A stretch of 64,000 nucleotides of DNA from Takakia lepidozioides. Its lineage: Eukaryota; Streptophyta; Takakiopsida; Takakiales; Takakiaceae. Of the stretch, positions 1 to 12,420 are shown one piece after another. The position numbers and the translations under genes are program-made. Each line of letters begins with the position of its first letter. The first letter of the stretch is position 1. The stretch is from positions 496,001 through 560,000 of the forward strand of contig CM060731.1 in assembly GCA_030704615.1 (NCBI GenBank), written 5' to 3'. The notes under the pieces were generated by a model. That model worked only from the letters and a program-made list of their open reading frames with translations. It was not told the origin of the DNA and searched no databases.

Positions 1-514
1 ATGGACTATTGCACCGGGGCATCAAGAACTCCCTGGTGTCAAAAGGCCAGCAGCAGGTCTCTGGGGAGTTCATGTACATCTACTCTAGACCCTGATAAGC
101 ACAGATTTTAGTTTGTGTTGTCATTGAAAGCAAATACTGGAAGATAAGCAAATGAATTGAAGTGTGGCTAACTTCACATCTCAAAAGTTGTTGTCACAGT
201 GAGTAATGATGTACAGGAGTTACAAGAGACTTATCAATGTGCCTAGGTATATGCCAAATGCAACTGAAGGGGACCAGCTTTGCTTCCTCGGACCTTAGTG
301 ACAAGTATCAAGGTTTCTAGTTTCTACAAACTAAGCAGTTTATCAACACTTGTTGCACTTACATTTAAACCCCGGGCTACCACAGTTTATGGATGTTGCA
401 TATGAGAAACTCAATTAGAGTTTGCGAGCGAGGCCTTCAATGTCTCACACCCATGTGTGGGAGCCTTAAAGACTCACCCATTTTCAGATTGGGGGTGTTG
501 TCACCATCCACCCT
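1..514. other. Non-coding stretch, nothing recognised
   Basis: I see no coding signal, RNA gene or clear repeat here. Short open frames have no recognisable domain. Confidence 0.5.
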
Positions 515-800
515 CTTCAGGACCAGCACAAACATAGCCCCTGCGCCTCTGTTCAGCAACTTTCAAATTCTGGAAGCTGAGACTAAAGCCCACGGTCTAA
601 TAGTTGGGCAGCTCACACGCAGCAGATAGATGCTTGAGGGAAGGTCTCAGTTCTAGAGGAAATCTGGAGAGCCCGAAGTAATAGTTTATATGAAGGTAAG
701 TCCAGTATCCCTCACAAAGGAGTGTCTGTTCACTATCGTTTTGCCCAAAGTGGGTGCAGGGTCTATGGCAACAACGTCTTATGAGTACATTTCTCTCTCT
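515..800 (+). repeat. Dispersed repeat family 1, copy a
   Basis: This stretch resembles 37990-38295 and 38300-38590 on the same strand and about 27775-28020 on the opposite strand. Shared blocks include GGGCAGCTCACAC, GCAGATNGATGC, ATCTGGA, TTTATATNAAGGTAAGTCC, CCTCACAAAG and TCTTATGAGTACAT. The copy ends in a CT-dinucleotide run (TCTCTCTCTCC near 790-798), as the other plus-strand copies do. No terminal inverted repeat is evident, so it may be a SINE-like or other non-autonomous element. The class is unknown. Confidence 0.6.
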
Positions 801-2010
801 CCAAAGTAACCTCCCCCTCACGGAATCTGCTTTCCACGATTCTAGCAGCTCCCGGCTCCTCTGCCTTCCGCCTCCCCACTGTTTCCAACCTTTCTGCTTC
901 ATCCAAACTGTACGCGGGGTTCTGTGGCCACAAGGCTACAGCAAGCAACAAATAATGACCACCTCATGCTCTCCAGCGTTTGTCACAGAGTGTACCGTTC
1001 ACAGGCACCTAAGAGAGATCATGATTGAGACCCACGGACACGCTGTGACATTGCTTCTTGTTACATGTAAGAGCCTCTGTCGCAGTTTTAGGGGTGAATT
1101 CTGCGTACAATTTATCAATGTCGCCAGGTAGCTATGAAGGCACCACGCCGGGCTGCAGGGTGTCTGCTGAGGTCTGGGGTCCAGGACTTTACCTCTTACT
1201 TGGAGAAGACTGGCTCATATTCACTGTCGGAGTACCATTCCCCCTATACATCTGGGTCCAGTGGGAGGCACATTAGTGACCCACTACCTATGAGTCCAAA
1301 AGTGTCAGCTCATCCATCATTACAGCATCATGAATACAATCCTCCAACATGCCAAAATTGTCTCCTTGTCCATTCTCTGCGTGCTTTCACCTTGAAGCTT
1401 TCACCTCTTGAAGCATGACACCTTAGTACAAGGCCCTCATAAGGTCTCCATGAAATTGATGGTTACATACACATTGTCAGTTAGTGGTACCCCTACTGGT
1501 ATATCAAACCTGACAGCAGGCCTGCAAGTAGGGTCATGAATCCAATGATCAAGTAATTGAGGCCCTCCCTCATATCAATTTTGTCAGGGTCATAGAGTAT
1601 TTGGGGTCTTTGGCTTTGGTGACCAGCTTGGTCTTGATCTGAGTGCTTTGTCTCTCCACTTCAAAGTGTGTAGCTTTATGGTTTTATTTTCATATGTTTA
1701 TAATTGACTGATGTTTTATGCGTCCCTGTCCCCCTTCTGGATTGCAGGGTGTGCTGCCTTTCCAAACCATAAGCCAAATACAAGCAGAAGGCACAGAATG
1801 ACTTGATAACTCAAGTTGTGTTCACATGGTATGTGTCAGAAATGTGTAGACACAATGTGAAGGCGTTTTGATGTGGGATCTACAAACATGCTCAAGTCCT
1901 GTCCCCTTCCCAGCCATATACCAGAAGAATTACACTTCTGCACTCTCCTCATATTTGGCTCTTCTTAGGCGAAGGTGTATCCCTTCTAGAGTCAAGGTTA
2001 TTGAGAGCTT
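801..2010. other. Non-coding; downstream flank of the pectate-lyase-like gene
   Basis: No gene is recognised. At 1683-1688 the plus strand reads TTTATT, an AATAAA on the minus strand about 320 bases past the pectate lyase stop. It is a possible but distant polyadenylation signal. Around 905-960 there is a partial similarity to repeat family 1 (GGCCACAAGGCTAC). Confidence 0.35.
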
Positions 2011-3743
2011 TCAAAACAATGCTTGCACCTTAAGTTCATGAGGCCTTGGAACATTCTGCCACCCAGCAAGGGAAGAAACTTTCTTCATCAGCGATTCATC
2101 GGCATGCTCAAGTGTCCATGTGGGATAGAATTCTTCGACCTGGAAGACCTGATCAGGGTTTTTAGAATGCCCTTCAGCGCCTTTCAGAAAAAGATCTTCC
2201 TCAGATCGGAGGCTTCCTGAGCATTCATGATCTTTGTCTCCAGCCTGCATTACAAATAGATAAGGTTGTTTCCAATAGTCTTCTCGTCAAGCAAAAGCCA
2301 AAAAATCTTGCATCCTTGGCCCTCTTCCTCTGACGTTGATGGTATGCATAAAAGCTGTTGGGAGGTAATCCAGAGGCCTATAACCAACTTTACTACAAGG
2401 GCAGTGCCACTCACTACAATGCTAACAGTCCTTTTTCCACTCCTATGCAAGCGATGTCCAATGGGTGTGAAGATTGGGACTCATGACCAGGGGGAATGTC
2501 GTGAAATCCTCCTAGAGCACACTTGGAAAGGCGGAGTGCATTTGAATTTTACAATGGGCCAAGACAGGAGAAGGGGTAACAGAGGGCCTAGATGATTGTA
2601 CACACCTTCTCAGTGTAGTATTCAAAGGCAGTGTTATGGGAGCCTGCTTCATACACACAACTCTGTGACAAAACCTGTCAAAAAGACCACACAGCTCGGA
2701 ATGTTTACTCTAGTTATAGAGAAGGATAGAAATCACATACACCTGGACTCAAGAGACTAGAAACACACAGACTTGGAGTTTATAGAACTTGGAGCAGAAG
2801 TTTCACAAGCAATGCAAGAAATCTTATGAAACAGGCGATGAGGTAGACCGTGCCCTCAACTCCCCTGTAGCCACATAATTCGTCAATGTTAGTTGAAGGA
2901 AGGCAAAGAAGTGGGAATGAAGATACCTGAGCCTCAACACTGGCACACACAGCATATATGGCCCAGTTTCTGGTGTAGTTGTTATAGAGATGAACTTTCC
3001 CAAAACGCACACGAGGGTGACGTTGCCTGGTTCCATCAAAGAAGCAGTGATGGATGGTGACTCGGATACACCGGTCATCCACATGTTTGGGGTCAGCTCC
3101 AATCAGCATGGTCTTATTGTGGTGTTGAAAGTGACACCTGCGGTCCATCTCACAACCCGTGCAGAAGGAATCACATACTGCACGTGTGTTACATCTTTCA
3201 AAACTCCTTTCGTTGTGAATGCTGAATTTTAACTTTCACATCATGGCAAAACAGTGGGAAAAAGGGTCAAATCATGCAGAGGCATCCTGCAAAAGCCATT
3301 CAGGTCACATTACCTTCAACAATAAAGCTTACACTTTTCAGACTATTTCTACATCATCATGACTCTCCTAAGTCTTACCTTGACACAGTGATGTTAGTCG
3401 ATTGGCGTGTGATATCTATACACCCATCATCAAAATCTGAAATTGAGCAGCGATCAATCCATACATTGTTGGTGTGGGGTTTAATTTGGATTCCGTCTGC
3501 ATCAGGACCCTGGCCACGCTCCAACTCCAAATTACAGATAACCACATGCTCACACTCCTTGAGCTGCAGTCCTTTCCCTGTGATCTTTACTCGCTGGCCG
3601 CGCCCATCTATAGTTTTGTAAGATGAGACACGGCAGTATTTCGATAGAGTTATGGTGCCAGACAACTCGAACACAATCCACAAAGGATGCTTTTGACGGC
3701 ACCCTTCTCGCAAGGTACCTGGGCCATCATCTGCTCCCAACAT
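2011..3743 (-). CDS. Pectate-lyase-like protein, N-terminus apparently missing
   Basis: Four exons join in frame with GT-AG introns: 3743-3379, 3137-2927, 2662-2606 and 2244-2011 (288 aa). The product belongs to the pectate lyase superfamily (right-handed beta helix), which cleaves de-esterified pectin in the cell wall by beta-elimination. Visible family motifs in order are GPGTLREGC near the start, PLWIVFELSGTI, DGRG, IQIKP..NNVWIDRC, DDGCIDIT, KTMLIGAD and the catalytic-region VTIHHCFFDGTRQRHPRVRFGKVHLYNNY (split here as VTIHHCFFDGTRQR, HPRVRFGKVHLYNNY). Exon 4 gives the C-terminal YPTWTLE and GWQ. Family members start about 50-60 residues earlier. In this frame a stop codon directly precedes ATG 3743 and I could not find an upstream exon, so the gene may be truncated. 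Family assignment is firm; function is inferred. Confidence 0.85.
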
Positions 3744-5131
3744 TCAACGACCCCCACTGTCAATTTCTATAGCGGAACAAAACTTGCTGACCAGGCATCG
3801 GCATTTTTGAGCCGCATGTTAAACGGTGGTGTACAGCGCTTGTGAAGTAATTGAAACGGACTTAGCCGAATGAATTAAAACGCTATAGTGGCGTCGAATA
3901 GGACAAAGTCCTCAAAGTCAGTAAGTAAATTCAAGCACGCAAGAGAATTGTGTGAGGGTGCAGAGCAGATAGGGAATCGAGGCATTTTGTAAGATCGTCA
4001 AGCTATCGTTGGTCTTCAACCTCTCGTTCAATGTACAAGACACTGTTGTACACTTTCCGAGTAGGATTTACAATACATCACATATTCCCACAAAAAAAAA
4101 AAACGTAACAATCTATCCCAGTCTCCATTCTGGCTGTAAGAGAGGCCAGCCAAAGCTGAGAAACGAACCCACCACGTGATAGAGAGACGAATGAGGACTG
4201 TATGAGATTATTACAAAAGGGAACAAACACCAGTCCTCACGCAGGCTCTAGCATTCCGAACTAGCATGAATACCAAAAGGCAGAGGCCAGAGATAAGAAG
4301 GAGAGGGTTTGGATTAACAAGGCGCGCTACCAGCAAGAGAGGTGACACAGTAGACTTCTCCATGAAGTCCACCAATTGCCGCACGCCCAAACCCTTCTGC
4401 AGCACCTGCCAATGCACGCAGATGGCTGTCAACATTTGCGTAAGGCCCCACTTCCATCGCCTCCTGATGAGCAGAGAGGAGCTGAGGACGCCCGTGAAGA
4501 TGAAACTACTCTGCCTCTACCTCCCTCTCTTCATCTCCAGACTTGAACTCATCTGATCAATCAAATACCGTATGCAAGAGCACCCAAGTGCGAATTTGAA
4601 ATGTAGGGTCACACATGAAGCAAGCAATCCTTTCTGACACATCGCATAGACGTGGCATACTCCCACTATCACACGGCAGGGCAGCAATGCAACGCCTGCT
4701 GCAGGCTCTTGGCCTGCCTCCGCACTAAAGTATGTCCCAGACACCAAGGGGACAGTGCCGGGGCTGCCCAGCCTCCCACCTGCCCGCTGCGCCACGTCCT
4801 CTACGCCACGCTGGCGCACAAGGTAATGGGAAAGCCTTGCCGTGGGCTCTACTCGGGGACCTTGTCTCCCATATCTCACAAGTATATGGCTCATTGCGAC
4901 AACGTATAGAAGATATATACCTGCAGCAGGTACCTCACCCTGGTGGTTCAGGGTTTAAATCCTGCTACTCTGTCCTGTGGGACGTATGTATTCAGCTCAC
5001 TCTCCCTATTAATTAATACATCTATGGTTCATGTTTACGGTTTTTCTTAGGGCCCGAGTGTGTAGAGCCCACTAGGTACTAACTTAGTAAGTAGCAAGAG
5101 GAGGGGGAAGAGAGCGCGCCTCTCCTTTATA
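3744..5131. other. Intergenic region with a possible SINE-like trace
   Basis: No gene is recognised. I looked for the missing first exon of the pectate-lyase-like gene on the minus strand and did not find it. Around 4935-4975 the sequence GGTTCAGGGTTTAAATCC resembles a pol III box B, but no convincing box A lies at the right distance. Open frames at 4200-5016 on both strands have no recognisable domain. Confidence 0.4.
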
Positions 5132-6060
5132 CAGTCGGACCTGGCTAAATGTTACCTCTACAAGTGTTAAAAACCCATAAGTGTTATGGAAACTTCTACT
5201 CCCTTATAAAATACACTAGCAAGTGTTAAGTGTATAAGTGTTAGAAAAGTTTTACTCCCTTCTTCATTAAAATGACCCATGTAAGTGTTAAGGGTGAGGA
5301 TAATGGATTAGGATCACGATAAGGCTTGCATGAAAGTAACTAGTAATATCTAAAACAAATCCTCTTGATGTCGTCACAATTTGTTTCTAAAAACCACCAA
5401 CCAATCGTGACCATACCTTCATTAATTCCTAATGACCACTTCCACAAACACAACTTTTACCCAAAACCATCGGCGTGAACTCCGATCAGTGAGGAGTTTG
5501 CATACCATGCATAAAACTTTGAAAAAAGAGGCTACGTTGTAAATGCTACTTGAGATTCAAAGTTTTGCCTACTCATTTCTGTTCTTGCAAGATTACAATC
5601 AATCTGTACCAATGATCTAGTTATGGTAGTCTCACCATATTGAGTTTTGGCTCTAGTATAGTTATGAGGTGACTGATCGGTATGCAATATTTTGAATCTA
5701 GATTTTTAGGAAGTAGTTGTTTAGTATCATTTAAGTTTAGGTTTGAGCAATATACTATGGGGAAGCCATTTGAATTCACACTGGTACAGAAACGAGAAAT
5801 TCTCAAACATCATGAGTTGCTATTGTCAAGCGGTCAGATAATCATCAACCGTGCAATGATAGCTTGGGCAAATTGAACGTTTCATACCTCAGCTTATCTC
5901 GAGGTTATTGAAACGAAAAGATTTGTTGGTTATGAAGGTCATCATAAGAGTGACTCTATTGATGATCATGTAGTAGAAACTGTGAGTTTCAAAGATGCTC
6001 TTAGTGCACTTGAGGTTTTGAAGCAATTCTTGGAGCAAAGGCCCAAACCCTATTTTAATT
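5132..6060 (+). mobile_element. Pogo-like Tc1/mariner element, left end and broken transposase
   Basis: After a TA at 5130-5131 comes CAGTCGGACCTGGCTAA, a terminus of the type found in pogo-like plant and animal elements. AAGTGTTA motifs repeat in the next 150 bases. From about 5758 a short frame reads MGKPFEFTLVQKREIL and later INRAMIAWAN, which fits the CENP-B/pogo N-terminal helix-turn-helix. After a small deletion and frame change it continues as ISRLLKRKDLL (about 5892-5930), then VSFKDALSALEVLKQFLEQ (about 5983-6040), which fits the C-terminal tail of such transposases. The DDE catalytic core is absent between them. The element cannot encode an active transposase. Confidence 0.65.
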
Positions 6061-6530
6061 AATTCTGGACTTTTGGCTTAAATGCGGACTAAATTTAATA
6101 TACATTTGTATTAAATTTAATTGAAATATTAATAATATCATGGTGTAATGTGTGATTGAACTTTGTGAAGTTTCAGGTGATGTCATACTTCTTTAAAAAT
6201 GTGTCATAGAAGAGGTCCATTTGACATTGAAGTGCTCAATGTGAAGTAGCAGTATTGAACAATTCATTGAACGCCCACTTGAAAGTCGAATAAAGGTAAA
6301 TTCCATTGCAGATCATCATGTAAACAAATGGGTCGCATCGAACATGGGCCAAACTCGTACTCTACAATACTCGATACAACTTGCTAGTAATTATTGATTG
6401 AATCTTCATATGAAGCACGATGTTCACATACCACGCCATTGGAATGAATCATGTTTTGGATGTGACAAGGGCAATAAAATATTAGAATAGCATGAAACAT
6501 TCGGAGAGGTACTAGGTTAGGAGGTACAAT
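6061..6530. other. AT-rich non-coding stretch
   Basis: No gene, RNA or clear repeat is seen. No right-hand inverted terminus matching 5132-5148 was found here, which is why the partner at 22.0 kb is of interest. Confidence 0.4.
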
Positions 6531-6539
6531 AAGTTTGGG

Positions 6540-7900
6540 GTGTGTAATTAGAGAGAAGTGTAATAAGGTTTGGGTTTACAGTAAGGGTAAGGGTTTAGGG
6601 TTTGGATTTAAGACAAACAAATATGATGGACTCACACTCGGTAGAATTAAGACATGGTTGAGGAATTTGATATCCCTGTAATTATTCTATCATACCTTAT
6701 CCAACAAAAGAAAATATTAAAAGAGCATGAAACATTGAGAAGATGTAACATGATAGTACAATAAGGTTTGGAGTGTTACTAGGGTATTACACTAAAGTTA
6801 TTGGTTTATGGTAAGATTAATGGTTAGGGGTGATGGTAAAGGGTAGGGTTTTCGGTTTGCCAGGTTAATAACACTATTGGACAAACAAATATGGAGGACT
6901 CACAGTCGCTAGAACTTGGGTGTGTTAGAAGGATAAAAAATAAAATAAAAAATGGAGAAACAAATATTATGGAAGAGTCGTTGGGCCGAAGAAGTATTTA
7001 GATTGAGGATTCGTCCTTGGAACCTGATATTAAGATACATATGGTTATGGTATGGATACTTCATTCCCATTTGCAAGGGAAGGGTAAGGGTTTAGACGTA
7101 ACAATGGCGTAGGGTTTTGTTTAGGGTTTCCGACGAGGGTTTAGGGTTTGGGTTGAAGGCAGAGAATGGTGAGCATGGTGAGCATACATGCGGAAGACTC
7201 GCACTCGCTACAACTTAGTGTTGTTAGTAAGGTAGTACTAAGCAAAATAAAAATGAAGAACCTAATATTAGGGAAGTCTAGATTGCATCGGACAAGTATT
7301 TAAATGAAATACTCGTCCTTGGAACCTGGTATTAAGATACATAGAAAGCAAAGTTCGATATAAAAAAGTAAGTGCATGTCAATCCATACCAAAGGTAAAA
7401 CCTTGCGCAAGGTGAAGGGCGAAGAGATTTGAATAACCATAAATAGTTATGGTTATGGTATGGATACTTCATTCCCAGTTAAAGGGAAATGGTAAGTGTT
7501 TAGACTTAACAATGGCGTAGGGTTTCCTTAGGGTTTTCGATGAGGGTTTAGGGCTTGGGTTGAAGGCGGAAATGGTGAGCATACTGCCGGAAGAACTCGC
7601 ACTCGCTACAACTTAGTGTGTTTAATATGGTACAAATGGAAATTGGTTACATTGAAGAGATTGGATAACCAAAAGGGTTATAATTATGGTATGGATAGTT
7701 GATTCCCTTGCAAAGGGAAGGGAAAGGGTTCTGGGATATTGGGTTAAGGATAATGTTTAGGGTTTTCTAGTAAGGGTTAGGGTAAGGTTTAGGGTTTCTG
7801 TTTAAGTTACAAAATAGACAAACAATAAGTCTTATGGAAAACTCCAGACTTCGCTAGAACTTAGTGTTGTTAGTAGGGTATTAGTAAGCAAAAAAAAAAT
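6540..7900. repeat. Degenerate tandem array with telomere-like TTTAGGG tracts
   Basis: About five diverged copies of a 230-410 base unit can be followed. One block, reading roughly GACTCRCACTCGCTAGAACTT, recurs near 6635, 6900, 7200, 7595 and 7845. A second block (TATGGATACTTCATTCCC) recurs near 7051, 7459 and 7690. A third block (CTTGGAACCTG followed by ATTAAGATAC) recurs near 7015 and 7318, with a weak copy near 7947. Each unit carries runs of AGGGTTTAGGGTTT or AGGGTAAGGGTTT (6590, 6835, 7080, 7130, 7500, 7545, 7770), close to the plant telomere repeat. It is best described as an interstitial, diverged telomere-like satellite. Confidence 0.65.
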
Positions 7901-8970
7901 TGAAGAACCAAATTATGGACAAGTATTTAAATGAAAGACTCGTCGTTGGAACCGGACTAGTATTATAAGATGTAACATGCCTAAATGCATTGTCAACCAA
8001 AACAAAGAAAAAAGCTAGCGAAATGTGAAAGGAGAGAAGGAGAGAAGACATTCAAAACCATAATGGTTATGGCTATGGCTTATGGTTATGATATGAATAG
8101 ATTTGGAAAGAGAAAATGGCGGTATATAAACGACTTTTGGGAAGCGCCTGGATCTCATGGGAGAAAATGGATCTGAAGAAACATGAGAGAGGATAAAAAA
8201 TCAGACCACCAAATAAAAACTATGAGAAATAAAAAATGCTTAAAAGTTGAACAACGGAAAAGGACATGTGAAATTCCTCTTAAACTAGGGCCAAAGATTA
8301 GAAGTATGAAAAATGAAATGAAATGAGAATTTGGTGCAGAAAAGTCGTAGAGCGCTAGAGGGAAAATGGAGGAAAACCTCATAGAAAAAACTGGGGAATG
8401 GCAAATAAAAATTGTATGTCAACAACGATTGAGTAGGCTCCCCCTAGTGGGAGACTTCAGTGGGAGAATGGTTATGCGAAAAGCAAGTCCAATGTTTCAA
8501 AGAAGGACTGGAAATGGGCTATTTTCTTCTGTTGTTAAAAACCTCTTTGACCAAATTTGAAAGACTCCAGTGGGTCATTGCTCGACCATGTTGTTTTTGT
8601 GATGTAATATTATGTAGGCGAAACTCCCCCACAGGGTCATCTTTGTACAGGACGTACAGCAGGCCAACATCCAGCAAACCAGAAAAAAGGACGAGAACGT
8701 CACTGGACATTCGAGGTTCAGTGCGACAATAAGAAGAAAGAAAAAATGATCCCCAAACGCAAACAAGAAGGGCCATATAGGGAAGAAAAATTTATTTTTT
8801 AAATCGAAGTACTGGAGTTGACCTCAACAATATGTCTTTGGTCTGGAACTTGCTCGCACGACTCGTTTTCTGATGAGATTAGCCTCCTCCAAATTAGCGC
8901 GCACCTTCACTGCCTTCGGCGGCAGTTATTCTCTTAGTGTTATTCTTGTCATATTTTTCGTGGAGGCATT
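7901..8970. other. Non-coding flank of the tandem array
   Basis: The first part looks like a final weak array copy. The remainder holds only short frames on both strands without recognisable domains. Confidence 0.4.
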
Positions 8971-10783
8971 GTCAACAACATTGTTCACGTGGACCATTGA
9001 GAAAGATCTGACGAGTTATACTCCCAAAGTTTTGACCAACAATCCCGTTACCTTCCAAGTCTGTTGGGTTACCACCTTTTCTCGGTCTCCACCACTCCAC
9101 CTTCACCTTCTTAAAATAGGATCCTCCCTTTCGCAGGATCACGTCAGATATTGCAACCCCATCCAGACGGGGCACGTACTTGGGTCATAAGGGCGAACGA
9201 GCACAACAAAAAACCCTTTCTCAATATCCTTGAACGGATTCAGGGATATTCTTGGTCGCTCACACCTCGGGCCACAGTAAGGTTATAGGATTTCATCCTC
9301 TTCTTCACATCTGGCAATATATGTGGATGGATTCCATCTTGTGATGATTCTTGGACCAATTTGTTTTCGGCCAGAATCTCAAGAAGCTGGAATACGGTCG
9401 GGAGCTTTCTGGAATTGGCTTATCCAGCTCGGCGAGAATGTTTCCCAGTACTGGTCGTATGTTCTATTCGACCTTTGTAATGATCGTCAAGCATTTCTCA
9501 TTCCTTCGTCCAAAAAATCCCTGTATTTTTTTATTCCATTATTAAATTAATGACTATTTTTTGGAGGAGTCGTCCCCGACTCCCCAGATAGGTCTCCTTG
9601 GAACGGCATCTGGGTGTCCTTCACGGAGCTTCGGAGTCCCGTCAGGATTGGACTTCCACATCTTCACGCTATTGTTTGTTGTGAAGCCAATCCGAATCAG
9701 TAGCGGACTTCTTGTACTTCATGACGGGAGCCATCCGCATCCTTAAAAAAAAGGAAGACGTGCATTTCCGAAATCCCGACCAACGCCTCTTTTCCATCCA
9801 GAATACAGCCCTTGACAAATTCTTGAAGTCGGGAACCTCCTGAATAATCTGTGGAATGAACTGCAGATCTTGCGAGGTCATAAAAGACCTCATCAAATCC
9901 GAAAGAAGAATGTAGGTTCTTCGTTCCTTAGCTTTTCGAAAGGTAGCTGAAGAACCCGTCGATGTCCTCATGGGGTGTCCGACCATTAGGAACCCTAGCT
10001 GGATTTCTTCAAAAACATCTTTGGGGTCAGGAGGGATAGAAAAACAAGCATCCATCTGGTCTTATTGTCCTTCGCAGAGTTGTCCATTGCAAATCAGTTT
10101 TCTCGGAGAGTGGAACGAGCACCACGTTTGTCTTCGGCCTGCAGGGTTTAAGAGCATCCAAACATCTTGATTTACGTCTTAAAAGTGATTCGAAGAACTC
10201 GTTTTGAAGTCGGTAATCGAAAATGTTCCTGACTCGCGACAGGTTTGGCTCTCCAGCTGGCGCAGGCAACGTGCCAAGAACCAATTATTAAAAGTTTGAA
10301 TTTCCCTTCCAGGACTCAAGAGAATACTGACCGTAAGCTCCATCACCGTGTCCGTGCGTGATCATTCCCGTTAGTGAAACTGGAAGCTGACCCAATCCAG
10401 AGAAATCATCTTATTTGGAGTCTGTAGCTTGGAACAGCTGTTTTTCCTGATGTCCATTTTGTCGTGAATAATAAGAGAGAAACTCCTCGGAATCATAACA
10501 GACTCATTCTTCCAGCTATGGTACAGTCTTCTGCACGACTCTTGGTGCCTCAAATGTTTATCAAGCGTTTCGTTGTGTGTCACCTGTTCCGCACTTCTCT
10601 TGACAAATTCTGATCAGGTCCCTGAACATCTCACACACCGTGCACTTCGCAAATGTACTCCGATTTTTACGAACCTCCACGTTAGGAAAAATCCGACTCC
10701 GGATGCGGCTAACAGCCGACTGCGAGACTCCTTCCAACCCGAAAAGTTTGTTGGTCTGTTACAATAAGGCAGGTCAGGAAAGG

Positions 10784-10806
10784 AACGTCCACTGGACAGT
10801 GGAGGT
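10784..10806. repeat. Palindromic repeat PAL-1 (intronic)
   Basis: This reads CGTCCACTGGACAGTGGAGG between flanking GAA and T bases. The arms are TCCACTG and CAGTGGA. It lies inside the inferred minus-strand intron 10918-10756 of the decayed GHTHEDID-type gene, close to its 3' splice site. Confidence 0.75.
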
Positions 10807-12205
10807 AGCAGTTCATGAAGCTAGAACATAGTCGAAAGAGACAAAACGAAGGGAGGATCATTCACATTGAATCAGAAAAAATATCCAGGAAAGAAATTGA
10901 AAAAATGGAGATTTATACCTCGTTGGACTCGTCGGTATTCGCTTCCAGTTCATTTCAGGTGGTAAGAACTTTCAAAGTATCCCTCCTCCCTCCCCAATGA
11001 TCTTGTCTTATGGGGCATGAGGTCAGTTTTCCGTTGACAATGGACATAATGTTACCCTTGCCTGAAGCGTCCTTGGGCGTGGCCTCTTCTCCACGGTTCC
11101 CATGGAGACTTGACAACCAACCCTGTTTACTCAACTTTTTGTACTCCATGTATGTGGACCTGCCAATTCCATGAATTGTCCACCAAGCAGTCTCACATAC
11201 ATCCACACCCTCAATCGTAACATATGCCTGCGAGAGAGGTCCCTTCCACCATGTGAAGTCGTTTCGAAACAATCAGTCCGTGTTCTTTCCTCTCATCGAA
11301 AGTCCAAAAAAAAGGTACGGATAGCCAAGGGTTTTCACCAATCGAAATATTGACAGCAGTGAAGTCTGCAGCAAGGTTTGCTGCTCACGGACCGGACTTC
11401 CTCTAGAGTAAGATTCTTCATTTTTTTTTTGGAGTGTTCAAAATCTTGATCCCTCTTCTTTCTCGTTAAATGCCGATACGCCCCTTTCTTACACTGCTCG
11501 TGTGATCTTCGTACAAGATACTGTCAGAGGATCTAATAAAATTCTCCAGATCATTTGAGAGTAGTTTCCCACTTCCAAAAGTCGTGTTTTTGTTAAGGCC
11601 ATTTTACAAGAGACATCAAAGATCCAGAACTCCAGAAAGTATTCTGGTGACAAGAACTCCAACATCGTCCTCTTCCAGTTTGTCATTGAGGATCACCTCG
11701 TCCGGAATGCAGGCTTGAATCCTCCCCTCGAATAGTGCACCCCCATCATCACCCAACAGTACGCATTGCAAGTTTCTCCAGTTGATTCTTCCGAGTCCTC
11801 TGCTCGGATTCCCGGAACTCTTCGATGGTCTGTGGTTTGATTCATCCTCGTCATCGTTAGAATTCTCGGCAGTATCTCTTGTCTCCGGCATAAAATCAGG
11901 ATTCATGTCAGGCCCTCCTTGACACTCGTTATTCTCCGCCAGAACTTCGCCAACATTCCACATCACCGAGGTCCCAATGGCTCCTTCAAGGTGTCAGCAT
12001 CCATATGTCCATAATGAGAGAGGACATAATGAGTGTGCTTCGTCACAGGAGATGAGAACTACTGAAATGGTTGAGGAAGATAACTGTTGTCCATGACAGG
12101 TCCCAACCCTGGAGACATTAAGGCAGTCCCCAGTGGCTACTGGAGATGAGGACCGGGGAAGAGTAAGAAACACTCTTTGACCCGTCTCTAAAATCATGAT
12201 CACCG

Positions 12206-12231
12206 AACCCTCCACTGCACACGCGAGGTTC
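12206..12231. repeat. Degenerate palindrome copy PAL-2
   Basis: This reads AACCCTCCACTGCACACG followed by CGAGGTT. The left arm matches the family and the right arm is mutated. It overlaps the most upstream recognisable coding text of the minus-strand pseudogene. Confidence 0.4.
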
Positions 12232-12420
12232 AAGAGACTGGAAACCCCTCAGTGACGACCTTACTGACAGTAATAAGCAGTATGAGTGAAGACTCTATTC
12301 AGAGATGAATCAATTCAATAAAAGGAAAATACACTCGCGTATGAACGTTTCAGAGAAGTAGAATAGAAATGGAATTGTGTTGGTCGGGAACATGTCATTT
12401 GAAGATTGTGTCTAATTATA

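Larger units (their letters stand above)
8972..12233 (-). pseudogene. Decayed gene with GHTHEDID-type motif (DUF7869-like)
   Basis: Pieces of one large protein are spread over three minus-strand frames. In order they are an acidic N-terminus (11966-11616); a segment with VDVCETAWWTIHGI (near 11190); SAVSRIRSRIF with a CxxC (near 10700); SLIIHDKMD (near 10460); MDNSAKDNKTRWMLVF (near 10060); GFLMVGH (near 9985); HEDIDGFFSYLSK one frame over (9925-9972); LIQEVPDF-type text read as IIQEVPDF (near 9835); FWPKTNWSKNHHKM (near 9340); and VLVRPYDPSTCPVW (near 9195). These match a large family, often labelled DUF7869, seen in plant and other eukaryote genomes and suspected to be transposon-linked. 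The name is from memory. Frameshifts and in-frame stops mean no intact product. An inferred GT-AG intron at 10918-10756 contains a palindrome. Confidence 0.6.

Noticed and set aside
4200-5016. Protein-coding gene from overlapping open frames
   Set aside because: Frames are open on both strands in GC-rich text with no recognisable domain or splice pattern.
8300-8330. GAAATGAAATGAAATG as another LINE tail
   Set aside because: The TTATAAAG-type 3' UTR text that accompanies the tail at 47.7 and 48.8 kb is missing.
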